A DNA stretch of 6,441 bases from contig JAIFLS010000100.1 in the NCBI GenBank assembly GCA_020048935.1, forward strand, positions 1 through 6,441. The letters run 5' to 3'. Below, in pieces: positions 1-5,877 of the stretch. A program made the translations under genes and the position numbers. The stretch's first letter is position 1. Every line of letters starts with the position of its first letter. This DNA comes from a bacterium (GTDB taxonomy: Bacteria > Verrucomicrobiota > Kiritimatiellia > UBA8416). The notes beneath the pieces are model-generated. The model worked only from the letters and a program-made list of their open reading frames with translations. It had not been told where the DNA came from and did no database searches.

Positions 1-59
1 ACTTACACCGCTCAGAATCAAGTCAAATGCATAATCCAGGCGCTACGGGAAATGAATAC

Positions 60-659
60 ATGAAGGACTCCGGACACAACAAAGATCTGGCTTCAATCGA
101 AGCAGGGCCTCCAACCTTTCCCTTCTGGAAGCGGCTGATGCGTTCATGTCGGATGTTCTGGTTATTAAACATCTATCCTCGCTACCGGTTCGTCCGTGTG
201 GGCAACGGTTTCTACATGGGGCGGGGGTGCTTCATCCTCCCCAACTTAGTCTCTGCCGGGAATTATGTGTTTATCGGAAATGGTTGTTATTTGCTTTCAA
301 AACTTGTCATTGGCAACTGGACAATGCTTGCATCGCAGGTCGCTATCGTCGGTGGCGATCATGTGTTTGACATGCCGGGTGTGCCTGCAATCTGGGCTGG
401 CCCGGCTGAAAACAAGGTCGTTACCATTGAAGACGACGTCTGGATCGGGCATGGGGCAACGATACTCCACGGTTTGCGCATCGGAGAAGGATCTATAGTC
501 GCAGCCGGAGCTGTTGTAACAAAGAACGTAGAACCATACTCCATCGTTGGCGGTAATCCCGCAAAATGCATCCGTATGCGTTTCGATCCCGCCTCCGTAG
601 AACAGCACAAGCGCGCTCTGGATAATCTTAGAAAATTGAAAGGAAATGACCATGTTTAA
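60..659 (+). CDS. Hexapeptide-repeat O-acyltransferase (probably acetyl-CoA dependent)
   Basis: A left-handed beta-helix acyltransferase that probably O- or N-acetylates a sugar of the polysaccharide in the cytoplasm. The exact acceptor cannot be read from the sequence. Hexapeptide-like turns run through most of the protein (YVFIGNGC, KLVIGNW, VTIEDDVWIGHGATI, LRIGEGSIVAAGAVV), and the C-terminal part has the family hallmark YSIVGGNPAK. GGDHVFD holds the His that is the likely catalytic base, by analogy with CatB-type xenobiotic acetyltransferases (residue 101 from this start). The start is uncertain. ATG 60 has GGGAA at 47-51 as a plausible ribosome site. ATG 27, in the same frame, has none. 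The frame stays open to the left window edge, so a start outside the window is possible. Conserved similarity seems to begin near the FWKRLM segment. The gene overlaps fnlA by 8 bp, which suggests translational coupling in one operon. Colanic-acid WcaB/WcaF-like enzymes are related alternatives. Confidence 0.85.
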   Translation: MKDSGHNKDLASIEAGPPTFPFWKRLMRSCRMFWLLNIYPRYRFVRVGNGFYMGRGCFILPNLVSAGNYVFIGNGCYLLSKLVIGNWTMLASQVAIVGGDHVFDMPGVPAIWAGPAENKVVTIEDDVWIGHGATILHGLRIGEGSIVAAGAVVTKNVEPYSIVGGNPAKCIRMRFDPASVEQHKRALDNLRKLKGNDHV

Positions 660-1665
660 AAGCAAAACACTGCTCATCACAGGCGGCACAGGCTCCTTCG
701 GTAACGCGGTCTTGAATCATTTTCTGGATACCGATATCAAGGAAATCCGCATCTTCTCGCGCGACGAGAAGAAGCAGGATGATATGCGGCATCAATTCAA
801 GAGCGACAAGCTGCGTTTCTACATCGGCGACGTACGCGATCCGGAGAGCCTTTCGGACGCCATGGAGGGCGTGGACTACGTCTTCAGCGCCGCCGCCTTG
901 AAGCAGGTGCCCTCCTGCGAGTTCTATCCCATGGAGGCGGTCCGCACAAACGTGATCGGCACCGACAACACCCTCAGCGCCGCGCTCGCGGCAGGCGTTA
1001 AGAATGTCGTGGTATTGAGCACCGACAAGGCCGCTTACCCGATCAACGCCATGGGCATGAGCAAGGCCCTGATGGAGAAGGTCACCATCGCCCGTTCGCG
1101 AATAGCGGCCGGGAAGGGGCAGGTCTTCTGTGCAACTCGGTATGGCAACGTCATGGCCTCCCGCGGATCCGTCATCCCTCTTTTTGTCCAGCAAATCAAA
1201 TCCGGCCTGCCATTGACGATAACGGACCCGAACATGTCCCGCTTCATGATGTCGATGGACGACGCCGTGGAGCTGGTGGTCTATGCTTTCCGAAACGCCA
1301 AGCCGGGCGATCTGTTCGTGCAAAAGGCCCCGGCTGTAACCATACAGACGCTGGCCGAGGCCGTCAAACGGGTGTTTAACGCCGCCAACCCGATTAAGGT
1401 GATCGGCACCCGGCACGGGGAGAAGGTCTATGAGACGCTCCTGACGCGCGAGGAGATGGCTCACTGCGAGGATCTCGGTGACTATTTCCGGGTACCGGCC
1501 GACAACAGGGATCTCAACTACTCGAAGTTCTTCTCGAATGGCGAGAAGAAAGTCTCCCGGACGGAAGACTACCATTCACACAACACCCGCCAGCTCGACG
1601 TGAACGAAATGACGAAACTGCTCATGAAACTTCCGTATGTTCAAGAGCAACTGCGGGCGGTCTGA
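652..1665 (+). CDS. fnlA: UDP-GlcNAc 4,6-dehydratase / 5-epimerase (FnlA/CapE/WbjB)
   Basis: First enzyme of UDP-L-FucNAc synthesis. The family removes water from C4/C6 of UDP-D-GlcNAc and inverts C5, giving a 2-acetamido-2,6-dideoxy-L-arabino-hexos-4-ulose nucleotide in the cytoplasm. The 337-residue extended short-chain dehydrogenase starts with the Rossmann motif GGTGSFG (11-17). It then has SRDEKKQDDM, FSAAALKQVP, LSTDKA (122-127) and CATRYGNVMASRGSV. Where most SDRs have YxxxK this protein has Met134-GMS-Lys138. That Met replacement is a known trait of the CapE/FnlA branch and separates it from PseB-like 4,6-dehydratases, which keep Tyr. TRHGEKVYETLLTREEM in the C-terminal half is also typical. 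ATG 652 is preferred over in-frame ATG 646 because GGA at 642-644 is 7 nt upstream of 652 but almost touches 646, and because family members begin MFKxK. It overlaps the acyltransferase gene by 8 bp and is followed after 22 bp by fnlB. Length is normal. Confidence 0.95.
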   Translation: MFKSKTLLITGGTGSFGNAVLNHFLDTDIKEIRIFSRDEKKQDDMRHQFKSDKLRFYIGDVRDPESLSDAMEGVDYVFSAAALKQVPSCEFYPMEAVRTNVIGTDNTLSAALAAGVKNVVVLSTDKAAYPINAMGMSKALMEKVTIARSRIAAGKGQVFCATRYGNVMASRGSVIPLFVQQIKSGLPLTITDPNMSRFMMSMDDAVELVVYAFRNAKPGDLFVQKAPAVTIQTLAEAVKRVFNAANPIKVIGTRHGEKVYETLLTREEMAHCEDLGDYFRVPADNRDLNYSKFFSNGEKKVSRTEDYHSHNTRQLDVNEMTKLLMKLPYVQEQLRAV

Positions 1666-1687
1666 AGCGATATCAGGAGATTAGCAG

Positions 1688-2863
1688 ATGATGCAAACCG
1701 TACTTGTAACCGGTGCCAATGGTTTTGTAGGCCGGAATCTATGCTCTGTGCTGGAGCGTCGGGAAGACGTTAATTTGTCCCGATTTGATCTTGAGAACAC
1801 GACCGACGAGCTTCATGCTGCCCTTGAGCAGGCTGATGTTGTTTTTCATCTGGCGGGTATCAATCGTCCCAAGGATCCAAAGGAATTCGAGACTGGCAAT
1901 ACGGGGTTCACGCAGGATATCTGCAAGTATCTGATGGCGAAGGGCCGCACTCCTCTTCTGGTAATCACTTCCTCATCCCAGGCTGCGCTTGACAATCCAT
2001 ACGGAATCAGCAAGCGCCAAGCCGAAGAAGCCGTTGCCGAATACGACAATTACTGCCAATCCAAAACAGCATCGCCCCACTCCATTTTCACCTGCATTTA
2101 CCGTTTACCCAACGTTTTCGGGAAAGGCTGCCGCCCGAATTACAATTCCGCGGTCGCAACATTCTGTCATAACATTGCCCGCGACCTCGAAATCAAAGTC
2201 AATGACGCGAATGCGGAAATGAAGTTGGTCTATATCGACGATGTCATTGATGAATTTATGCGGGCGTTGGCGGGTAGTCCAACACGGCAGGGGGCGTTTT
2301 GTGCGGTGCCCGTGGTGCATGAAGTCAAGTTGGGGCAGATTGTTGAGCTATTAGAATCGTTCAAGCGAAGTCGCTCCGACTTGATGGTGCCCAATCAGGG
2401 TGATGGCTTCACAAAAAAACTGTATTCAACCTATCTGTCGTATTTACCGATGGATACGTTTAGCTATCCCTTGAAAATGAATGTGGATGCAAGGGGTAGT
2501 TTCGCTGAAATTCTTAAAACGCCTGACCGGGGCCAGGTTTCTGTCAATATATCCAAGCCCGGAATAACCAAGGGCAACCACTGGCATCACACCAAGAACG
2601 AGAAGTTTTTGGTCGTGAGTGGGCAGGGGGTGATCAGATTCCGGAGGGTTGGGGAGGGAGATCGACGCAGAGACGCAGAGGCGCAGAGCAGAGATGATGT
2701 AATCGAATATAGAGTGTCTGGGGCAAGATTGGAAGTCGTGGATATACCTCCGGGGTATACGCATAATATCGAGAACCTCGGAGAGTCGGATATGGTGACG
2801 GTTATGTGGGCAAATGAAGCCTTCGATCCGGAAAGACCGGACACCTATTTCGAGAATGTCTAA
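1688..2863 (+). CDS. fnlB: Bifunctional UDP-sugar C3-epimerase / C4-reductase with in-frame repeat insert (FnlB/CapF/WbjC)
   Basis: Second enzyme of the UDP-L-FucNAc pathway. The C-terminal cupin epimerises C3 of the FnlA product, and the N-terminal SDR reduces C4 with NADPH to give UDP-N-acetyl-L-talosamine (pneumosamine). The SDR has TGANGFVG (8-15) and catalytic Tyr105-GIS-Lys109, then YRLPNVFGKG and RPNYNSAVATFCHNIA. The cupin (about 260-391) has a full motif 1: Gly292, His298, His300, Glu305, Gly312. Its motif 2 has Pro354, Gly356, His359 and Asn363, so the metal site looks intact. AGGAGA at 1675-1680 supports ATG 1688. At 391 residues it is longer than the roughly 370 I recall for CapF. 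Residues 326-336 (RRRDAEAQSRD) are an 11-codon insert made by a repeat that also flanks the next gene, placed between the two cupin motifs. Residues 121-136 also look about 8 longer than my memory of the family. Catalytic residues are kept, so it may still work. Confidence 0.94.
   Translation: MMQTVLVTGANGFVGRNLCSVLERREDVNLSRFDLENTTDELHAALEQADVVFHLAGINRPKDPKEFETGNTGFTQDICKYLMAKGRTPLLVITSSSQAALDNPYGISKRQAEEAVAEYDNYCQSKTASPHSIFTCIYRLPNVFGKGCRPNYNSAVATFCHNIARDLEIKVNDANAEMKLVYIDDVIDEFMRALAGSPTRQGAFCAVPVVHEVKLGQIVELLESFKRSRSDLMVPNQGDGFTKKLYSTYLSYLPMDTFSYPLKMNVDARGSFAEILKTPDRGQVSVNISKPGITKGNHWHHTKNEKFLVVSGQGVIRFRRVGEGDRRRDAEAQSRDDVIEYRVSGARLEVVDIPPGYTHNIENLGESDMVTVMWANEAFDPERPDTYFENV
2658..2695 (+). 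repeat. Repeat copy A inserted in frame in fnlB, with 5-bp flanking direct repeats
   Basis: The repeat core at 2664-2688 reads as three units, gacgcagag / acgcagag / gcgcagag. It is flanked by GAGAT at 2658-2662 and 2691-2695, which looks like a 5-bp target-site duplication. Core plus one GAGAT is 33 bp (2663-2695), so excision would restore a continuous frame reading RVGEGD-DVIEYRVSG. That resembles the uninterrupted family loop as I remember it. The core is a perfect 25-bp inverted match to the copy at 3293-3317. Confidence 0.85.
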
Positions 2864-2866
2864 ATT

Positions 2867-2892
2867 GACGCAGAGGCGCGGAGCCGCGGAGG
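2867..2892 (+). repeat. Repeat copy B, left end of the GxxExxY segment
   Basis: Three units, gacgcagag / gcgcggag / ccgcggag, plus a final g. It is in the same orientation as the copy in fnlB and matches it at 21 of 25 positions, with differences at 10, 14, 18 and 22. Three of the four changes are A to G, and they convert CAGAG to CGGAG. Its last unit forms the GGAGG ribosome site of the next gene. Confidence 0.9.
2888..2892 (+). promoter_or_regulatory. Shine-Dalgarno sequence made by the repeat
   Basis: GGAGG lies 4 nt before ATG 2897 and 7 nt before ATG 2900. It is formed by the end of repeat copy B. The 7-nt spacing favours ATG 2900 as the start actually used, which would drop only the first of two methionines. 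Confidence 0.75.
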
Positions 2893-2896
2893 TCAG

Positions 2897-3280
2897 ATGA
2901 TGAAAGAGAATGAGATCAGTGGAATTATTCTTGACGCAGCCATAGAGGTTCACAGGGTGCTCGGCGGCCCGGGATTGCTGGAATCGGTTTATGAGGAAGC
3001 GCTGGTTTGTGAGCTGACTATGAGAAAACTGAATGTAGAAAGGCAGGCAATGGTTCCGATTGTATACAAGGGGCATGTATTGGGTACGCCGCTCCGGCTT
3101 GATCTTCTGGTGGAACAATCGGTAATCGTCGAGTGCAAGGCGGTTGTGGATTACAATCCAATATTTCAATCCCAAGTCTTGACATATCTGCGACTCACTG
3201 GCAAACATCTGGGAATTGTCATCAACTTCGGCGCAAAGACTATCAAAGAAGGTTTCTATCGAGTCGCCAACAATCTTTAA
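2897..3280 (+). CDS. GxxExxY family protein (PD-(D/E)XK nuclease fold, function unknown)
   Basis: A 127-residue protein (126 if ATG 2900 is used) of the GxxExxY family, whose biochemical role I do not know. The name motif is at residues 26-32, Gly-LL-Glu-SV-Tyr, within GGPGLLESVYEEAL. The nuclease-like core is LRLDLLVE followed by VIVECKAV, that is Asp...Glu-x-Lys, the metal and catalytic residues of the PD-(D/E)XK fold. The later helix has the family signature SQVLTYLRLTG followed by GIVINFGA. It is full length and the start is set by the repeat-derived GGAGG. No signal peptide or membrane segment is visible, so it should be cytoplasmic. It has no evident role in sugar synthesis and sits between fnlB and fnlC in the same orientation, so it probably uses the operon transcript. 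The inverted repeats around it suggest it came in as a cassette. Family assignment is firm; nuclease activity is inference. Confidence 0.93.
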   Translation: MMKENEISGIILDAAIEVHRVLGGPGLLESVYEEALVCELTMRKLNVERQAMVPIVYKGHVLGTPLRLDLLVEQSVIVECKAVVDYNPIFQSQVLTYLRLTGKHLGIVINFGAKTIKEGFYRVANNL

Positions 3281-3292
3281 ACCCCATCGTAA

Positions 3293-3317
3293 CTCTGCGC
3301 CTCTGCGTCTCTGCGTC
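3293..3317 (-). repeat. Repeat copy C, inverted, right end of the GxxExxY segment
   Basis: On the - strand this reads gacgcagag / acgcagag / gcgcagag, identical over all 25 bp to the copy inside fnlB at 2664-2688 and 21 of 25 to the copy at 2867-2892. It begins 12 bp after the GxxExxY stop codon. In a transcript it could pair with either upstream copy to form a long-range stem enclosing the GxxExxY gene. It has no T-run, so it is not a standard terminator. Confidence 0.92.
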
Positions 3318-3361
3318 AAACACAACCCCCGATTATAACTCTCCGTTTTTAAGGAATCACT

Positions 3362-4492
3362 ATGAAAGTAATGACTGTTATCGGGACCCGTCCGGAGATT
3401 ATCCGTCTTTCACGAGTGATGGCCGCGCTAGATCGTCATACCGAACACATTATTGTTCATACAGGCCAGAATTATGACTATGAGCTGAATCAGATCATTT
3501 TTGATGATCTTGGAATCCGCAAGCCTGACCATTTCCTTGGTACGGCCGGTGACACTACCTCCGCCGCAGAAACGGTGGGGCTGATTATCTCCAAAGTCGA
3601 TCAAGCTCTGGCGGAAGTGAAACCGGATGCTCTGTTAGTATTAGGAGACACCAACAGCTGCCTAGCGGCCTATCCCGCCAAGCGGCGCAAGATCCCGGTC
3701 TTTCACATGGAGGCTGGCAACCGTTGCTTTGATCAGCGTGTACCGGAAGAAATCAACCGCAAGCTTGTCGACCATATCAGCGATATCAACATGCCCTACA
3801 GCGATATCTCGCGGGAATACCTGCTCCGCGAGGGACTGCCGCCGGACCGGATCATCAAGACCGGCAGCCCGATGTTCGAGGTTCTGCACTATTACCTGCC
3901 CAAGATTGAGCAATCGGATGTACTGGCGCGGCTGAATCTTGAGGAGGGGCATTATTTCGTGGTCAGCGCCCACCGCGAGGAGAATGTTGACAGCCCCTCT
4001 CAATTCCGCAAGCTGACAGAGGTGCTCAACGGGCTGGCTGAAACCTACGGGATCCCAGTGATTATGTCGACCCACCCGCGCACCCGCAAGCGCATGGATG
4101 CCGAGGGCGTGCAAATCCATCAGGGGGTTCAACTCCTCAAGCCCCTCGGCCTGACCGACTACGTCAGACTTCAAATGATGGCCCGCGCGACCCTGTCCGA
4201 CAGTGGCACGATCAGCGAAGAATCCTCGATCCTGAACTTCCCGGCCCTCAACATCCGCAACGCCCACGAGCGCCCGGAGGCAATGGAGGAGGCGGCGGTC
4301 ATGATGGTGGGGCTGGAGTGGCAGACGATTCAAACCGCGTTGGCCGTACTTATCAAACAGCATCACAGCCCTTCAGCCCCGCGCCTGTTTCGGATTCCGG
4401 CCGACTACGCCATGCCGAATGTCAGCGAAAAAGTCGTGCGCATCATCTTGAGCTATACGGACTACGTCAACCGGACGGTTTGGCACAAATAG
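3362..4492 (+). CDS. fnlC: UDP-N-acetyl-L-talosamine 2-epimerase forming UDP-L-FucNAc (FnlC/CapG/WbjD)
   Basis: Third enzyme of the pathway. It inverts C2 of the FnlB product to give UDP-N-acetyl-L-fucosamine and belongs to the non-hydrolysing UDP-GlcNAc 2-epimerase (WecB) fold. The 376-residue protein has GTRPEIIR (8-15), HTGQNYDYELN (33-43), GDTNS (95-99), HMEAGNRCFDQRVPEE (115-130), TGSPMFEVL (167-175), SAHREEN (202-208), STHPRTRKR (236-244) and SDSGTISEES (279-288). The NRCFDQRVPEE segment and the SRV after GTRPEIIRL mark the FnlC/CapG branch, not the generic WecB enzyme that makes UDP-ManNAc. AAGGA at 3351-3355, 6 nt before the ATG, fixes the start. It is separated from fnlB by the 498-bp GxxExxY interval and followed after 15 bp by the glycosyltransferase gene. 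Length and motifs look normal. Confidence 0.95.
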   Translation: MKVMTVIGTRPEIIRLSRVMAALDRHTEHIIVHTGQNYDYELNQIIFDDLGIRKPDHFLGTAGDTTSAAETVGLIISKVDQALAEVKPDALLVLGDTNSCLAAYPAKRRKIPVFHMEAGNRCFDQRVPEEINRKLVDHISDINMPYSDISREYLLREGLPPDRIIKTGSPMFEVLHYYLPKIEQSDVLARLNLEEGHYFVVSAHREENVDSPSQFRKLTEVLNGLAETYGIPVIMSTHPRTRKRMDAEGVQIHQGVQLLKPLGLTDYVRLQMMARATLSDSGTISEESSILNFPALNIRNAHERPEAMEEAAVMMVGLEWQTIQTALAVLIKQHHSPSAPRLFRIPADYAMPNVSEKVVRIILSYTDYVNRTVWHK

Positions 4493-4507
4493 AACTGCGG
4501 CCTTTCT

Positions 4508-5746
4508 ATGCGCATTCTTTTCCTAACGCAATGGTGGCAACCGGAACCCTTTTTTAAAGGACTTCCGTTTGCCAAGGAGCTTCAACGGCGCGGGCATGAG
4601 GTTGAAGTACTGACCGGCTTTCCAAATTATCCTGGGGGCAGGCTCTACCCCGGCTATAAGTTACGATGGAGTCAAACAGAAATCATGGAGGGGGTGACCG
4701 TTCATCGGAGCTTTCTCTATCCCAGCCATTCCCGCTCCAGCCTCAACCGGGTGCTCAATTACCTCAGTTTCGCCGTCTCCGTCAGGGTGCTGGCGCCATT
4801 TGTGGTTCGCGAACCACCGGATATCATCTATGTCTACAACCTCGTCACATTAGGGCCAGTCGCCCTCGCTCTGCGCCGGTGGTACCATAGTAAGATTGTC
4901 TACGACATTCAGGATATCTGGCCTGAATCGGTAATCCACTCAGGCATGCTGGGTGGAAAAGTGGTGTATAAGCTAATCGATGGCTGGTGCCGCTGGTTGT
5001 ACAAACAAGCCGACCGTATCGTGGTGCTGTCGCCGGGGTTCAAGGCTTTGCTGGAGCAACGCGGGGTCGCCCCGGAAAAGCTGAAAGTCATCTACAATTG
5101 GTTTGATGCCGAGAATCCAGGCCAAACGCTGCCTATACAGCCGCGACCGGACACCTTCGCTAAGGATCGATTCAATATTGTCTTTGCGGGTACTATAGGC
5201 CAGTCGCAGGCCATGGACACAGTGCTGGATGCAGCGGTTGGGCTGCAGGTCAGTAAGCCCTCTATACACTTTTTCCTGATTGGGGCAGGGACGGAGGTGG
5301 AACGCCTAAAGCAAGTGGCATCGCAGCGAGGCATCCGGAATATCACCTTCGTGCCAACGGTACCGAGGCACGAAATCGGTGCCTATTTAGAGGCCGCCGA
5401 TGCGTTACTCGTTCATTTGCGCGATGAACCGATTTTCTCCATTACCGTACCGTCCAAGACGCAGGCCTATCTGGCGGCTGGGCGGCCCATCCTGATGGGC
5501 GTGCGGGGAGACGCAGCTAATCTCGTGAAAGAGGCAGAGGCCGGGCTTGCCTTCGAACCGGAAAATGCTGCCTCGCTGACCAACGCGATCCTGGCATTGT
5601 ACGCCATGCCCTCCGCCGAACGCCACCGCATGGGGGCGAGCGGTCGGCGCTATTACGAGCAACACCTGCGTATGGAATTGGCCGTTGACCAATTTGAAAC
5701 ACTTTTTCATTCACTTTCAAACCGCCCGGACCACCGACCATCGTAG
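4508..5746 (+). CDS. wbuB: WbuB-like family 4 glycosyltransferase, probable L-fucosaminyltransferase
   Basis: A 412-residue GT-B retaining glycosyltransferase (GT4) that probably transfers L-FucNAc from UDP-L-FucNAc to a lipid-linked or growing glycan on the inner face of the membrane. The donor is inferred from its place directly after fnlABC and from resemblance to WbuB of such clusters. The N-terminal domain begins MRILFLTQWWQPEP and has GHEVEVLTGFPNYPGG and YDIQDIWPESV (132-142). The C-terminal domain has FAGTIGQSQAMDT, VPSKTQAYLAAGRPIL (314-329) and GDAANLVKEAEAG (334-346). The VPSKTQAYLA form, without the usual first Glu of the GT4 EX7E motif, is what I recall for the WbuB group. No Shine-Dalgarno is evident before ATG 4508; the 15-bp gap after fnlC suggests coupling. 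The last residues, RPDHRPS, and the stop codon fall in or beside a 16-bp tandem duplication, so the C-terminal tail may not be ancestral. Confidence 0.85.
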   Translation: MRILFLTQWWQPEPFFKGLPFAKELQRRGHEVEVLTGFPNYPGGRLYPGYKLRWSQTEIMEGVTVHRSFLYPSHSRSSLNRVLNYLSFAVSVRVLAPFVVREPPDIIYVYNLVTLGPVALALRRWYHSKIVYDIQDIWPESVIHSGMLGGKVVYKLIDGWCRWLYKQADRIVVLSPGFKALLEQRGVAPEKLKVIYNWFDAENPGQTLPIQPRPDTFAKDRFNIVFAGTIGQSQAMDTVLDAAVGLQVSKPSIHFFLIGAGTEVERLKQVASQRGIRNITFVPTVPRHEIGAYLEAADALLVHLRDEPIFSITVPSKTQAYLAAGRPILMGVRGDAANLVKEAEAGLAFEPENAASLTNAILALYAMPSAERHRMGASGRRYYEQHLRMELAVDQFETLFHSLSNRPDHRPS

Positions 5747-5764
5747 ACACCGACCATCGTAGAC
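5733..5764. repeat. Perfect 16-bp tandem duplication over the wbuB stop codon
   Basis: The unit accgaccatcgtagac occurs at 5733-5748 and again at 5749-5764 without mismatch. The first copy contains the TAG stop of the glycosyltransferase gene (5744-5746), so the last few codons and the stop come from the repeat. Confidence 0.9.
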
Positions 5765-5772
5765 GCCGCGCC

Positions 5773-5877
5773 ATGGGCGGTGAGCCTAGGCTGTATGCGG
5801 AAGAGCGCTATGATGTGCGCAAGGTGAATGCGGTGATGCTGCGGGAGATGGGGATGGCGAAAAGGGATGAGGGATGA
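5773..5877 (+). other. 34-codon ORF, possible remnant of a larger gene
   Basis: ATG 5773 to TGA 5875-5877 encodes a short peptide rich in charged residues, LYAEERYDVRKVNAVMLREM in its middle. It looks like a piece of a real protein, perhaps a C-terminal end, more than like random sequence. The frame is open upstream through the 16-bp repeat into the glycosyltransferase gene in another frame. No Shine-Dalgarno is convincing, and I do not recognise the family. Its tail runs into the repeat-rich spacer, which would fit a gene decayed by repeat insertion, but a chance ORF is just as possible. Confidence 0.2.

Larger units (their letters stand above)
2865..3319 (+). mobile_element. Candidate GxxExxY cassette bounded by inverted short-unit repeats
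   Basis: A 455-bp segment separating fnlB from fnlC, with one gene between inverted repeats. The outermost 11 bp are perfect inverted repeats, TTGACGCAGAG at 2865-2875 and its complement at 3309-3319. Across the 25-bp repeat cores identity is 21 of 25. The segment begins only 1 bp after the fnlB stop codon and leaves 42 bp before fnlC. I see no clear target-site duplication around the whole segment and no transposase, so mobility is inferred from position, the inverted ends and the extra copy of the repeat in fnlB. It could instead be an old insertion, with repeats that spread on their own. Confidence 0.45.

Noticed and set aside
628..1575. Long open frame of 315 codons on the - strand, opposite fnlA
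   Set aside because: It is a shadow of the GC-rich fnlA gene. Its translation has no recognisable domain, and the + strand carries all FnlA motifs with a good ribosome site.
2664..2688. Repeat in fnlB as a frameshift that breaks the gene
   Set aside because: The addition is 33 bp, the frame continues to the normal C-terminal DTYFENV, and the cupin motif 2 is intact.
2444..3325. Open frame of 293 codons on the - strand spanning fnlB, the GxxExxY gene and the repeats
   Set aside because: It runs opposite two well-supported genes and crosses their boundary. The translation looks like out-of-frame sequence, and the repeats only happen to stay open in this frame.
3662..4366. Open frame of 234 codons on the - strand, opposite fnlC
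   Set aside because: It is antisense to a conserved epimerase gene and has no family signature.
5766..5780. Hairpin around CCGC...CCATGG...GCGG after wbuB as a terminator
   Set aside because: The stem is short and interrupted, and no T-run follows.
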